Notes: generated from the letters alone by a model not told the origin. A stretch of DNA of 64,000 bases from Hahella sp. KA22 (GCF_004135205.1 NZ_CP035490.1:2187501-2251500), one strand, 5' to 3'; shown: positions 33,177 through 42,371, counted from the stretch's first letter. A program made the numbers and translations.

Positions 33177-34167
33177 GCCCGCCGACCTCGCTGTCGCCGC
33201 CGGTCAACCGTACTACGCGCGCCCCCAGACGCCCATCGATTTCCACCAGCTCGCAGCGGGCCAGGGTTTGTCCGTTAACCTTCATCGCTACTGGCGCTTC
33301 CAGGCTCAGGCCGAGATCAAAGGCGGCGCCTTCAGTCATTTGCGAAAGCTCGGCCAAGGTCAGGTTGAGAGAGCCGAGATGAAACTCCAGCTTCAATTCC
33401 AGATTGCCCAGTTCGGATGGGGCGTCGAGAGGTTCGGAAGTGTATTGTGTTTCTGAAGTCATGGGCGTCACCAGTACTAATTTGTGATCATCTAAGCGGG
33501 CGCGGCAGGCGCCGTATCCGGGCAGGCGCAGCGTCACCAGATCCGCTGACGCGCCTGGCGGCAGCATCAACACGTCTCCGGACTCCAGGCCTTTGAAGTC
33601 GTTGAGAGACATCCGGCGCTCCGCCAGCAGCAGTTGCGCCGACGCCAATGGCGTGATCGGCGCTGGCGCTGTTTCGGCGGGCAGGGTGGCGAGCAATGCA
33701 GCGATGCGTTCGGCAAGGTGCGGTGGCGGCGTCAACAGCCCCAGCCCAGTATTGCCGGGGGCGCTAATTTGCATGCCGATACGGACGCCGGCCAGAACCA
33801 TGGTGCTGTCCTGGCTGATTTCATCCAGTTCCAGCTCAGTCTGTAATACAGAGGAAAGCGCCTGCAGAGGACCATTCAGTTGCGCCGCCAGTAAGGCTGA
33901 GAGCAGGGGCTCCGGATAGACGGAGGCGTCCTGATTCTCTCCCAGCAGCGCGCTGACGGCGCGGATGTCCAAATGCAGATGGCCGCGACGCCCCTCGGCG
34001 TAAAAGGCGATGCTGGCGTAGGTCTCCAGCATCTCCAGTCGGCGCAGATTGACCTGGGCGGTATGCTCAGGCAATTGCGCCGCAAACGGGCGGCGGCGGG
34101 CGCAGATCAGGTTATCCAGATCCACCTGCGTTCGCCCCAGCCGGGGTAGCTTCAGCGGCTTAATCAT
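33169..34167 (-). CDS. sctQ: C-ring / sorting-platform protein SctQ (YscQ)
   Basis: 332-aa cytoplasmic protein; the C-terminal SpoA/FliN domain is clear at ~255-330 (LKLEFHLGSLNLTLAELSQM, then GAAFDLGLSLEAPVAMKVNG and LARCELVEIDGRLGARV). In many systems an internal start produces a separate C-terminal fragment; no obviously strong internal start was recognised here. Overlaps sctP by 4 bp. Confidence 0.9.
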   Translation of the reverse strand: MIKPLKLPRLGRTQVDLDNLICARRRPFAAQLPEHTAQVNLRRLEMLETYASIAFYAEGRRGHLHLDIRAVSALLGENQDASVYPEPLLSALLAAQLNGPLQALSSVLQTELELDEISQDSTMVLAGVRIGMQISAPGNTGLGLLTPPPHLAERIAALLATLPAETAPAPITPLASAQLLLAERRMSLNDFKGLESGDVLMLPPGASADLVTLRLPGYGACRARLDDHKLVLVTPMTSETQYTSEPLDAPSELGNLELKLEFHLGSLNLTLAELSQMTEGAAFDLGLSLEAPVAMKVNGQTLARCELVEIDGRLGARVVRLTGGDSEVGGHD

Positions 34168-37100
34168 TGCTGCTGGCCTTTGGCGCGGCGCACCGGCGCC
34201 TTACCGTATGGGCTGGCTTTTTTGCTTTCTTGAATCCTGACCTCGAAACGTTCATTAGGCAGCTTGCTCCTCAGGGATGTGCTCATCTCTCCCTTTAGTG
34301 ACACCAGGAAGGCCTGAGTTTCAGGATTAGGAGTATTAAAGCTCAGCTGAATGTCGCCATGTTTGCGCATGATGGCGATTTCCGTGCCTTTCAGCGGTCC
34401 GGAACTCAGCATCAGACGCAGCTCTTCCGGCTGCCCCGAGCCCGGTTTGCTGATCATCACGCGGCTCACGATCTGATCGACGATCTTCTGCATTTCCGCC
34501 ACTTTCTCCTGCGTGGAGACCTTGCTGGTCTCCGTTGCGCTGGCGTTGGCGACGGGGTCGCGGGACGGGTTCTGCTGTGCTGGCTGCACCTGGAAGCTTT
34601 CCACCTGACCTTCGCGACGCTCCTGTGGTTGTTCTGTTTTCTCTTTGTTTTTCTGCGGCGCTGAGGGCTTCTCGCGGCGCTCCTGATGGTCGGAGGAGGC
34701 GGAGCCCTTGCTCGTCACTTTGTTGGCGAGATGGCTGCCTGGACGCTGGAACTCGCCGGCGTGCAGCTCAGGTTTGCCTGTTTCCACTTTGCTGTGAACG
34801 CCGCCTTCCTGTCTTTTCGGCTCTGCTTTGCTCTCCGCCTGAAGCACACTGGAGTCTATGGGGGAGGCCTTGGAGTGGGGCGTCGGTTGAGTCTTGCTGG
34901 CGTGCTCGGTGGTAAGTCCGGGCTGATCCGCTTTCTGATCAACCTGATGAGGACCGGACGCAGCCGCTTTATGCGACTTATCGCCCTCTGAGCCCGGGAC
35001 TCCCGTTTTTATGACGGTTGACTGGCGCTCGGATGAATCCGGGTCGCCATGTTGAGCCCCTGACTTCGCGGCGGGCTCAAGCCCTTGGCCTGTTTTATCC
35101 ACCTTCTTCAGCGTTGACGCAGGATGCTCAGGTGGACCGTTTACAGGCTGGCGCGAAGCGCTTTTTTCTTGCGGCAGCCCGGATTTGACATGGGATTGAG
35201 GTTTGTTATGCCCATCCGGGTTGGCCTGTGATGGCGCTTGTTGTGGACGGATATGATCGACCTTGGCCTGTGTTTCCGCTTTAGATTGAAGATCGCCTTT
35301 TGACGACGAATCAGTCTTGCTCTCTGGCCTGGTTTGCGCGGGATCGTGGTTAGGCTGTGTCGGCTCTGTTTTGGCTTGGCTGTCCGTTTTAGGCTGCGTG
35401 TTTTCGGGCTTGGTTTGAGCTGGCTCTGACTTGTTGGCTACCTCAGATTTGGGCTGAGTATCCGCTTTGCTATCCGGCTTCGGTTGAGCGGGATCGCGAT
35501 TAGGCTGTGCGGGCTCAGTCTTGGCTTGGCCGTCTGTTTTAGACGGCGTGTTTTCAGGTTTGGCTTGATCAGGCGCTGATTTGTTTGTCACCTCAGGTTT
35601 AGGCTGGGTGTCTGCTTTACTTTCCGGCTTCGGCTGAACGGGGTCGCGGTTAGCCTGCGTCGGCTCAGTTTTAGCCTGGGCGTCTGTTTTAGGCGGCGTG
35701 TTCTCAGGTTTGGTTTGAGCTGGTTCTGACTTGTTGGTTACCTCAGGTTTAGTCTGAGTGTCTGCTTTGTTTTCCGGCTTCGGTTGAGCGGGATCGCGGT
35801 TAGGCTGAGTTGGCTCAGTTTTAGCCTGAACGTCTGTTTTAGGCGGCGTGTTCTCAGGCTTGGTTTGAGCAGACTCTGATTTGTTCGTTACCTCAGGTTT
35901 AGGCTGGATATCCGCCTTGTTTTCCGGCTTTGGTTGAGAGGGATCGCGGTTAGGCTGAGTCGGCTCAGTTTTAGCCTGGACCTCCGTTTTAGGCGGCGTG
36001 TTTTCAGGCTTGGTTTGAGCTGGTTCTGACTTGTTGGTTACCTCGGTTTTAGGCTGAGTGTCTGCTTTGTTTTCTGGCTTCGGTTGAGCGGGGTCGCGGT
36101 TTGGCGGCGTCGGCTCAGTTTTAGCCTGGCCGTCCGTTTTGGGTGGTGTGTTCTCAGGTTTTGTCTGAGCTGGTTCGGACTTGTTAGTCACCTCAGGTTT
36201 GGGCTGAATGTCTGTTTTGTTTTCCGGCTTTGGTTGAGCTGGATCACGGTTTGGCTGAGTGGGCTCAGTTTTAGCTTGGCCGTCCGTTTTAGGAGGCGTG
36301 TTCTCGGGCTTGGTTTGAGCTGGCTCTGACTTGTTGGTTACCTCTGATTTGGGCTGAGTATCTGCTTTGTTATCCGGCTTCGATTGAGCCGAATCACGGG
36401 TAGACTGAGTTGGCTCAGTTTTAGCCTGACCGTCCGTTTTAGGCGGCGTGTTCTCGGGCTTGGTTTGAGCTGGCTCTGACTTGTTGGCTACCTCAGGTTT
36501 AGTCTGAGTGTCTGCTTTGTTTTCCGGCTTCGGTTGAGCGGGATCGCGGTTAGGCTGAGTTGGCTCAGTTTTAGCCTGAACGTCTGTTTTAGGCGGCGTG
36601 TTCTCAGGCTTGGTTTGAGCAGACTCTGATTTGTTCGTTACCTCAGGTTTAGGCTGGATATCCGCCTTGTTTTCCGGCTTCGGTTGAGCGGTATCGCGGT
36701 TGGGCTGAGTTGGCTCAGCTGTAGCCTGGGCGTCTGTTTTAGACGGAGTGGTCTCAGGCTTGGTCTGAGCAGGTTCCGACTTGTTCGTCACCTCAGGCTT
36801 GGGCTGAGTATCTACTTTGCTTTCCGGTTTCGGCTGAGCGGGGTCGCGGTTAGCCTGCGTTGGCTCAGTTTTAGCGTGGGCGTCTGTTTTAGACGGAGTA
36901 GTCTCAGGCTTTGGCTGTGCTGGTTCCGACTTGTTCGTCACCTCAGGCTTGGGCTGAGTCTCTGCTTTGTTTTCTGGCTTCGGTTGAGCAGGGTCGTGGT
37001 TGGGCTGCGTTGGCTCAGTTTTAGCTTGGGCGTCTGCTTTGTTTTCTGGCTTCGGTTGAGTGGGATCACGGTTTGGCTGTGTCGGCTCAGTTTTAGCATG

Positions 37101-38222
37101 GGCGTCTGTTTTAGACGGAGTTGTTTCAGGCTTTGGCTGTGCTGGTTCTGACTTGTTCGTCACCTCAGGCTTGGGCTGAGTATCCGCTTTGCTATCCGGT
37201 TTCGGTTGGGCGGTATCGCGACTAGCCTGAGTAGGCTCGGTCTTGGCCTGACCGTCCGTTTTATGCGGCGTGTTCTCGGGCTTTGTCTGAGCAGGCTCTG
37301 ATTTGTTGGTTACCTCAGACTTAGGCTGGTTGTCCGCTTTGTTTTCCCTCCTGGTTGGTGATGGCTCCTTGGCGATTGGGTTTTGTTCGGCCTTGGCGTC
37401 CAGTTTGGATTGTGCGGACTCTGACTTAACCGGCTCTTCCAGCCTGGGTTGTGCTTCCGACTTCGGCGGTAGTTTGTCTGAGGCGACTTTGGGGTCATTG
37501 ATGGTCTCAAGTTTGGCTTGGACTTGGTCGCCTTCAAGCTGAGCGGGTTTGCGCCCGGATGAGTCGGGCTTGGCTTCATGCAGCGTGCTTTTGGGGGCCC
37601 GAGGTGATTCCGATATGGTTTTATCCGGGTTATTTGGTAAGGGTGAAGATTGAGCGTCAGGGTTCGACTTGGCGTACTCCGGGACGGTGGTTTCCGACTT
37701 GAGCTGACCGAACTGTTCATCGTTTTTGGGTGGGGAAAGCTCCGGTTTATCTCCAGGCAGCTTGTTCTGTAACGCGCCGAGCTGGCTGAGTTCAGCGCCA
37801 TTGTTGTCTTGGGAGGCGAAAAGGCTGAGCTCCCTTGGCGTTTGCTCTTGCGGCAATGATTGCTTGGGCTGCGCCAGCTCGGGTTTATCCAGAAGTCCGC
37901 CTTTTTCTCCGGTCGGGGATTTCTGGGCGAAAGTCTGCGTCAAAGACGGGATGGAGGTCTTGGGTTCCATCTGACCGGGCTTGGAGGGCTGCGCCAGGTT
38001 TTCCGTCGCTTTGAACGCATTTTTCACCATTTCAATCATGGCGTTGCGAACTTTATCCGGCACCGGTTTTTCCTGTGACTGCTCTTCCGTTTGCCGGAAC
38101 TTATCCGGGTTGACGGACTTGGTCTCCATTAATTTGCTGAATTGTTGCAGGGAGCTTTCCGCGACCGCTTCCGACTCTTTTTCCCTGTCTGAGGAACCTG
38201 ACGTGCGATTGGATATTCTCAT
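34164..38222 (-). CDS. sctP: Needle-length ruler SctP (YscP) with thirteen 50-residue repeats
   Basis: 1,352-aa secreted ruler and substrate-specificity switch; Yersinia YscP is about 515 aa. Residues 1-294 are polar and disordered-looking. Residues 295-968 are tandem repeats: thirteen copies of exactly 50 residues plus one 24-residue partial copy after copy 2, 674 residues in all. A unit reads KADTQPKPEVTNKSEPAQTK, then PENTPPKTDGQAKTEPTQPN and RDPAQPKPEN. Residues ~970-1235 are low-complexity. The C-terminal ~110 residues form the T3S4 switch domain (ELRLMLSSGPLKGTEIAIMR, then GDIQLSFNTPNPETQAFLV) that acts on SctU. Position between sctO and sctQ is standard. The repeats are rich in Pro, Lys and Glu. 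Confidence 0.92.
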   Translation of the reverse strand: MRISNRTSGSSDREKESEAVAESSLQQFSKLMETKSVNPDKFRQTEEQSQEKPVPDKVRNAMIEMVKNAFKATENLAQPSKPGQMEPKTSIPSLTQTFAQKSPTGEKGGLLDKPELAQPKQSLPQEQTPRELSLFASQDNNGAELSQLGALQNKLPGDKPELSPPKNDEQFGQLKSETTVPEYAKSNPDAQSSPLPNNPDKTISESPRAPKSTLHEAKPDSSGRKPAQLEGDQVQAKLETINDPKVASDKLPPKSEAQPRLEEPVKSESAQSKLDAKAEQNPIAKEPSPTRRENKADNQPKSEVTNKSEPAQTKPENTPHKTDGQAKTEPTQASRDTAQPKPDSKADTQPKPEVTNKSEPAQPKPETTPSKTDAHAKTEPTQPNRDPTQPKPENKADAQAKTEPTQPNHDPAQPKPENKAETQPKPEVTNKSEPAQPKPETTPSKTDAHAKTEPTQANRDPAQPKPESKVDTQPKPEVTNKSEPAQTKPETTPSKTDAQATAEPTQPNRDTAQPKPENKADIQPKPEVTNKSESAQTKPENTPPKTDVQAKTEPTQPNRDPAQPKPENKADTQTKPEVANKSEPAQTKPENTPPKTDGQAKTEPTQSTRDSAQSKPDNKADTQPKSEVTNKSEPAQTKPENTPPKTDGQAKTEPTQPNRDPAQPKPENKTDIQPKPEVTNKSEPAQTKPENTPPKTDGQAKTEPTPPNRDPAQPKPENKADTQPKTEVTNKSEPAQTKPENTPPKTEVQAKTEPTQPNRDPSQPKPENKADIQPKPEVTNKSESAQTKPENTPPKTDVQAKTEPTQPNRDPAQPKPENKADTQTKPEVTNKSEPAQTKPENTPPKTDAQAKTEPTQANRDPVQPKPESKADTQPKPEVTNKSAPDQAKPENTPSKTDGQAKTEPAQPNRDPAQPKPDSKADTQPKSEVANKSEPAQTKPENTQPKTDSQAKTEPTQPNHDPAQTRPESKTDSSSKGDLQSKAETQAKVDHIRPQQAPSQANPDGHNKPQSHVKSGLPQEKSASRQPVNGPPEHPASTLKKVDKTGQGLEPAAKSGAQHGDPDSSERQSTVIKTGVPGSEGDKSHKAAASGPHQVDQKADQPGLTTEHASKTQPTPHSKASPIDSSVLQAESKAEPKRQEGGVHSKVETGKPELHAGEFQRPGSHLANKVTSKGSASSDHQERREKPSAPQKNKEKTEQPQERREGQVESFQVQPAQQNPSRDPVANASATETSKVSTQEKVAEMQKIVDQIVSRVMISKPGSGQPEELRLMLSSGPLKGTEIAIMRKHGDIQLSFNTPNPETQAFLVSLKGEMSTSLRSKLPNERFEVRIQESKKASPYGKAPVRRAKGQQQ
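35319..37340 (-). repeat. Tandem 150-bp minisatellite encoding the SctP ruler repeats
   Basis: 2,022 bp: thirteen 150-bp units and one 72-bp partial unit, all in frame within sctP. Units differ by a few substitutions each. Stretches 35739-35930 and 36489-36680 are identical over about 190 bp at an offset of exactly 750 bp (five units), pointing to recent unequal exchange or conversion. Confidence 0.93.
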
Positions 38223-38243
38223 AATAATTCTGGATTTCTGTGT

Positions 38244-38717
38244 TTAGTTTTGGGGGCGTGAAAAATTGGTTTCGCTGGCTTCCTCAAGCTCGAGGTCTTC
38301 GAGTCGCTGGGCTTCCGCGTTGGCTTCGGCAGTCACCTGCTCAATAAGCATCTGACACTTTTCTACGGCTTTGCCGGCTTCCGCCAGGGCGTGCTCCGCC
38401 TGACGCAACGCCGCTTCCGCTTGTTTTTGCTCTTGTTTTGCGTTTTCTACCTGCTCCGCCAGAGAGACTTCCTTCAAGCGCAGCATGCCGATCTGATGTT
38501 TGACTTTGTCGATTTCCTTGAGGCCGACCTCCGACCCCATAATGCCGTCGTAGAGACGATGCTCTTCCTGTACTCGCCATATCTCAAACTGCTGCAGGTC
38601 GCGTGTGGCTTCCTCTACCTGCGCCTGCTTTTGCGCCAGCATTTGACGCTTTTTTAGCGCCTCCGCCTGTGCGTTGCGCTCGCGCAGCTTTTTAATGTCG
38701 GCCAGTGCTGACAGCAT
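38244..38717 (-). CDS. sctO: ATPase-complex stalk protein SctO (YscO)
   Basis: 157-aa, highly charged, almost entirely coiled-coil protein (KKLRERNAQAEALKKRQMLA, then QVENAKQEQKQAEAALRQAE), the FliJ-like stalk that sits in the SctN hexamer. Lies 3 bp after sctN and 21 bp before sctP, as in other Ysc clusters. Confidence 0.9.
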   Translation of the reverse strand: MLSALADIKKLRERNAQAEALKKRQMLAQKQAQVEEATRDLQQFEIWRVQEEHRLYDGIMGSEVGLKEIDKVKHQIGMLRLKEVSLAEQVENAKQEQKQAEAALRQAEHALAEAGKAVEKCQMLIEQVTAEANAEAQRLEDLELEEASETNFSRPQN

Positions 38718-38720
38718 GGT

Positions 38721-40040
38721 TTACACCGTTTGCGCCAGGGCGTTCAGAGTGGTTTGGAAATCGCATTTTTCATCTGTCGCCTGTTTCAGAAAGCCGCGGA
38801 TGCGGTCGATCTTGGCGATGGCCTCATCCGCCAGCGGATCGCTGCCGCGCTGGTATTCGCCGATTTTCACCAGCAGCTCCACATCCACATACTTGGCCAT
38901 CAGCTCGCGCATCTTGCCCGCCGCCTGACGGTGCTCCAGGCTGGTGATGGCGGTCATTACCCGGCTGGTGCTGGCGAGCACGTCAATGGCGGGATAATGG
39001 TTGGCTGAGGCCAGTTTGCGCGAGAGCACAATGTGGCCGTCGAGAATGGAGCGCACCTCGTCGGCGATGGGTTCGGACATATCATCCCCTTCCACCAGAA
39101 CTGTATAGAGCGCGGTAATGGAGCCCTTGTCGTTGAAGCCCACTCGTTCCAGCAGCTTGGGCAGGGTGGCGAACACGGAAGGCGGAAAACCGCGTCGGGT
39201 GGGCGGTTCGCCCGCCGCCAGACCGATTTCCCGTTGCGCCCGGGCGAAACGCGTTACTGAATCCATCAGCAACAACACTCTCTGGCCCTGGTCGCGAAAA
39301 TATTCGGCGATGGTAGTGGCTACGTAAGCGGCCTTGGCGCGCTCCATGGAAGGGCGGTCCGACGTGGAGATCACCAACACTGAACGGGCCAGACCCTCCG
39401 GCCCCAGGTTGTGTTCAATAAATTCCCGCACCTCGCGGCCCCGTTCCCCGATCAGGGCGATAACGATAACGTCCACGTCCGCCCCCATGACCAGCATGGA
39501 CAGCAACGTACTCTTACCGCCGCCAGCGGCGGCGAATACGCCCATCCGCTGGCCTTCGCCGCAGGTGAGCAAGCCGTCCAGGGCGCGCACGCCGAGGCTG
39601 AGTGGTTCGCTGATCATACGGCGCATCATGGGGGAGGGCGCATCGGCGTAGACCGGATAATGTTGCAGGTCGGATGGAAAATCCGCGTTTTTACCGTCCA
39701 TCGGATTGCCCATGCCGTCCAGTACGCGTCCCAGCAGGTGGGGGCCGACGGCGATTTGATGGGATTGTCCTGTGGTGATCACTTCTGTAGCGGTGGAGAT
39801 GCCCAGCATGTCTCCCATCGGCGTCAACAGCGCTTCTTTTTCCTGAAACCCCACCACTTCGGCGAGCAATCTCGGGGCGCCTTCGGACTCCAGATAGCAA
39901 AGCTCGCCAATTTGCGCGCCGGGAACGATCGCCCGGATGATGGTGCCGACCACGTTGGTCACCCGGCCGCGCAGGCCGACCGGTTGCACCTCGGCGATGG
40001 CCGAGCGCAGGTCTGATAACACATGGCTCAACTGGCTCAC
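38721..40040 (-). CDS. sctN: Type III secretion ATPase SctN (YscN)
   Basis: 439-aa F1-beta-like hexameric ATPase that unfolds substrates and releases chaperones. Walker [15 protein letters not shown] at ~166-179, Walker [21 protein letters not shown], and the family signature [20 protein letters not shown]. First gene of the sctN-U operon, divergent from sctW across about 105 bp. Confidence 0.97.
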   Translation of the reverse strand: MSQLSHVLSDLRSAIAEVQPVGLRGRVTNVVGTIIRAIVPGAQIGELCYLESEGAPRLLAEVVGFQEKEALLTPMGDMLGISTATEVITTGQSHQIAVGPHLLGRVLDGMGNPMDGKNADFPSDLQHYPVYADAPSPMMRRMISEPLSLGVRALDGLLTCGEGQRMGVFAAAGGGKSTLLSMLVMGADVDVIVIALIGERGREVREFIEHNLGPEGLARSVLVISTSDRPSMERAKAAYVATTIAEYFRDQGQRVLLLMDSVTRFARAQREIGLAAGEPPTRRGFPPSVFATLPKLLERVGFNDKGSITALYTVLVEGDDMSEPIADEVRSILDGHIVLSRKLASANHYPAIDVLASTSRVMTAITSLEHRQAAGKMRELMAKYVDVELLVKIGEYQRGSDPLADEAIAKIDRIRGFLKQATDEKCDFQTTLNALAQTV

Positions 40041-40055
40041 GTTTGACTCCTTTAA

Positions 40056-40085
40056 GCGGAAATTAACTTTCGCGGAAAAACTTTC
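40056..40085. promoter_or_regulatory. Tandem direct repeat in the sctN/sctW divergent promoter
   Basis: Two adjacent near-identical units, GCGGAAATTAACTTTC and GCGGAAAAACTTTC, 16 and 14 bp, in the short region between the divergent sctN and sctW starts. They probably form a regulator site for both operons. The core CGGAAA also occurs, reversed, twice before the translocon operon. Confidence 0.4.
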
Positions 40086-40145
40086 TTCTTATGGGTGTTA
40101 CCAACAGGGAGAAAGTTGCATGTTCAATTGCCGGAGATCGCAAAC

Positions 40146-41276
40146 TTGAGTGAGCAAATCGTCAACCGAACCAGCGCTCCTGTCCTGCAGAGCGGGTCGA
40201 TGTCCACGAATGAAGCGGTTACCCGACAGGGCAAGCTGCACGGGGAAAATGTGCAGGTGAAGCAGAGCGCGTCCTCTTTATTGGAAGACGCCAAAGAGGA
40301 AGTGACCCTTCTGTTCAAGGAGCGAGCGGAGAAAACGTTGGCGCGGCGGGAAATGTCCACCGGCAAGAAAGAGAACACTCAGCAGATTCTGATCGAGAAA
40401 ATTCGGGAGATGATGGATCAGGTTCCCGACTTGCTGAAGAACGTCAAAATGAAAGTGCTCATTGAGCGCATGGCCAGTAATTTTCCTTCCACCCCACAGC
40501 AATTGATGCGGCGGCTGGAGGAGTTCTCCAAAGACCCGACATTGCAGTTCGTGGCCTTGCAGGTGTTGGAGAAAGAAGCCAAGTCCGGCGGCGCGGATAA
40601 AGCGGAGCAGTTGAAGCTGATTCAAAGCGCCGCTACTGAACTGATGAACACTAAAGGCGAGTCGGTGCGAGCGGGACTGAACGTCTCGCTCACTGCGTCT
40701 GAATTCGCCGACCGCCTGAAAACGGACGTCCAGATGCTGCGGGACGCCTATCGCGATGCGGTGTTGAACTACGGCGGCATTACCCAGACCTATCGCACCA
40801 TTGTCGAGCGTCATAAAGGGCGTCCCTTTGAAACCGTGCGCAAGTTCCTGATGAAAGCCCTGGGCGCCGATTACAACGCGCAGGGGCCTTCCATTGAACC
40901 GTCGCGCCTCAAGGCCATCATGGATGACATGTATGCGCTCAAGCTGTTGGGCGGCGTGCATGAGCAATGCTGCGACATCATGGGAACCATGCGCGATATC
41001 TACGAGCAGCGCGATTGTAAAGACGGCCAGGACCTGATGGGAAAAGTGCTGGACATCAAGGACATGGACTGGGTGCAGCCGTCCCAGATCGCCTCCATCC
41101 CGATGGAAATGAATGTGCTGGGCATTGAAAACCAGATCTACCTGTTACGGGAAGTGGACACGGTGTTTCGCGAAATTCCCGAAAAAACCTACAACGACCC
41201 CGCCGACCGGGAACGCCTGCTGGGCGTTTCCAGAGAAGCCCTTGAGCAGCTGTTTATCAAGGAGCAGGAAGAATGA
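40146..41276 (+). CDS. sctW: Gatekeeper SctW (YopN-TyeA fusion type)
   Basis: 376-aa regulator that blocks effector export until host contact. N-terminal secretion/chaperone-binding region, central YopN-like helices (LPEIANL before the start, then LEDAKEEVTLLFKERAEKTL and QQLMRRLEEFSKDPTLQFVA). The C-terminal TyeA-like domain contains LLGGVHEQCCDIMGTMRDIY, WVQPSQIASIP and IYLLREVDTVFREIPEKTY. YopN and TyeA are one polypeptide here. Start uncertain: TTG 40146 has GGAG 9 bp upstream; a GTG at 40095 would add 17 residues. First gene of the sctW-V operon. Confidence 0.88.
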   Translation: MSEQIVNRTSAPVLQSGSMSTNEAVTRQGKLHGENVQVKQSASSLLEDAKEEVTLLFKERAEKTLARREMSTGKKENTQQILIEKIREMMDQVPDLLKNVKMKVLIERMASNFPSTPQQLMRRLEEFSKDPTLQFVALQVLEKEAKSGGADKAEQLKLIQSAATELMNTKGESVRAGLNVSLTASEFADRLKTDVQMLRDAYRDAVLNYGGITQTYRTIVERHKGRPFETVRKFLMKALGADYNAQGPSIEPSRLKAIMDDMYALKLLGGVHEQCCDIMGTMRDIYEQRDCKDGQDLMGKVLDIKDMDWVQPSQIASIPMEMNVLGIENQIYLLREVDTVFREIPEKTYNDPADRERLLGVSREALEQLFIKEQEE

Positions 41277-41319
41277 GAGCGGGGCGACGATCAATTCAGA
41301 ACAGGAGTAAGTCGACATA

Positions 41320-41697
41320 ATGAATGCGATTCACAACATGTTGAACGCCTATGGTCGCAGCATGGGCGTCAATGGCGTGGGAGAAGGCGTCACCGCACTG
41401 AGCTACGAAACCGGCGAGCGCATCACCCTGGACCAGCGCGACGATTGTCTGGCGGTGTCGCTCAGTTATGAATTACCGGAGTTTGAAGTGGACGAAGTCG
41501 CCGAAAAGCTGCTGCAACTGACCCACTATCAAACGTCTACGGATTATCAGATCCAGCCTGGTCTGATGGGGGAAAGACGTCTAGTGATGACGATTTGCAT
41601 GAGTGTCTCTGAGGCGTCCATTGACTTCCTGGACGGCGCTATCCGCCGACTGCGTTATCGCTATCAGGAACTGACCGGCAAGCTGGGTAATCTCTGA
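41320..41697 (+). CDS. sycN: SctW chaperone SycN
   Basis: 125-aa CesT-like chaperone that, with YscB in Yersinia, binds YopN. The pattern matches SycN: an N-terminal helix (MNAIHNMLNAYGRSMGV), strands CLAVSLSYELPEFEVDEVAE, then GLMGERRLVMTICMSVSEAS and a C-terminal helix. The position after the YopN-TyeA gene is diagnostic. Its stop overlaps the next start (TGATG). No yscB-type partner gene is visible in the window. Confidence 0.82.
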   Translation: MNAIHNMLNAYGRSMGVNGVGEGVTALSYETGERITLDQRDDCLAVSLSYELPEFEVDEVAEKLLQLTHYQTSTDYQIQPGLMGERRLVMTICMSVSEASIDFLDGAIRRLRYRYQELTGKLGNL

Positions 41698-41993
41698 TGG
41701 ATGTCATTCTGAGCATGCCCTGGCCCCTGCGCCCAGAAGCGGAGAAAGCGTTTCTGATGCGCTGCCGCGAGCTGGCGGAGCAGGGCGAAGAGCGGGTGCT
41801 TATCCGCTGTGATGAGACGCCGCATCCTTCCACCCGGGTGCTGACGCTGCTGCTGAACATCGCCCACCTGGCGCCCTACGGGCCGCCTCAATGGCGGGTG
41901 ATCGACGCGCAGGAAAATCTGCTGGAGGCGCTCAGACTGACCGGGCTCGACCACTGGTTTAAAAACGGGACGGACGAGGAGGCTGTCGCATGA
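41697..41993 (+). CDS. Small STAS-domain protein inside the T3SS operon
   Basis: 98-aa protein resembling a stand-alone STAS (anti-anti-sigma/MlaB-like) domain: MDVILSMPWPLRPEAEKAFL, then VLIRCDETPHPSTRVLTLLL, YGPPQWRVIDAQENLLEALR and LTGLDHWF. The Ser or Thr in HPSTR sits where STAS proteins carry the phosphorylatable residue. It is coupled on both sides (TGATG with sycN, ATGA with sctX), so it belongs to the operon. Yersinia, Pseudomonas and Aeromonas have no gene at this place as far as I know. Possible roles: partner switching with an anti-sigma/kinase, or a structural adaptor. Confidence 0.65.
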   Translation: MDVILSMPWPLRPEAEKAFLMRCRELAEQGEERVLIRCDETPHPSTRVLTLLLNIAHLAPYGPPQWRVIDAQENLLEALRLTGLDHWFKNGTDEEAVA

Positions 41994-42367
41994 CCAACAT
42001 CTCTTTGCGCTCCAATATTGAAGGGCTTTCCCTTTATAACGCAGCGGACGAACGTCAGCTGCCGTCGCATAAGAAATTCACCCCCGCCGGCGGTCAGGTG
42101 GTGTCGCATCTGCGCCAGTTGTACAGCAAAGGGGAAGAATCCTCTTTATTGGATTCATTCATCCGCCCCCGGGTCAGCTCGGAAAGCCTGTTGTCGCCGG
42201 TGGATTTTGAACGTCAGTACGGGGAAGTGCGCGGGCTGTTCCAAAAGCTGGCGCAGCAGTCCCCGGAGGATCGTGAGTTGTTCAGCAAGGCGGAGAAGAT
42301 CTTGCGGGATAATCAGGACGATATCCGTTACCTCAACCAGTACCGCAATGCATTAATCGAGGCCTAG
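41990..42367 (+). CDS. sctX: SctX (YscX) export-apparatus cofactor
   Basis: 125-aa secreted early substrate needed for export-gate assembly in Ysc systems. LPSHKKFTPAGGQVVSHLRQLY aligns by eye with the family's LP-P-GHPVEPHLERLY region (LPSHKKFTPAGG, then QVVSHLRQLY). The C-terminal helix region ends NQDDIRYLNQYRNALIEA. Starts within the STAS gene's stop codon and is followed 5 bp later by sctY. Confidence 0.82.
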   Translation: MTNISLRSNIEGLSLYNAADERQLPSHKKFTPAGGQVVSHLRQLYSKGEESSLLDSFIRPRVSSESLLSPVDFERQYGEVRGLFQKLAQQSPEDRELFSKAEKILRDNQDDIRYLNQYRNALIEA

Positions 42368-42371
42368 ACGG

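Noticed and set aside
35319-37340. CRISPR-like periodic repeats
   Set aside because: The 150-bp units are contiguous, without unique spacers, in frame, and encode SctP; they are protein repeats.
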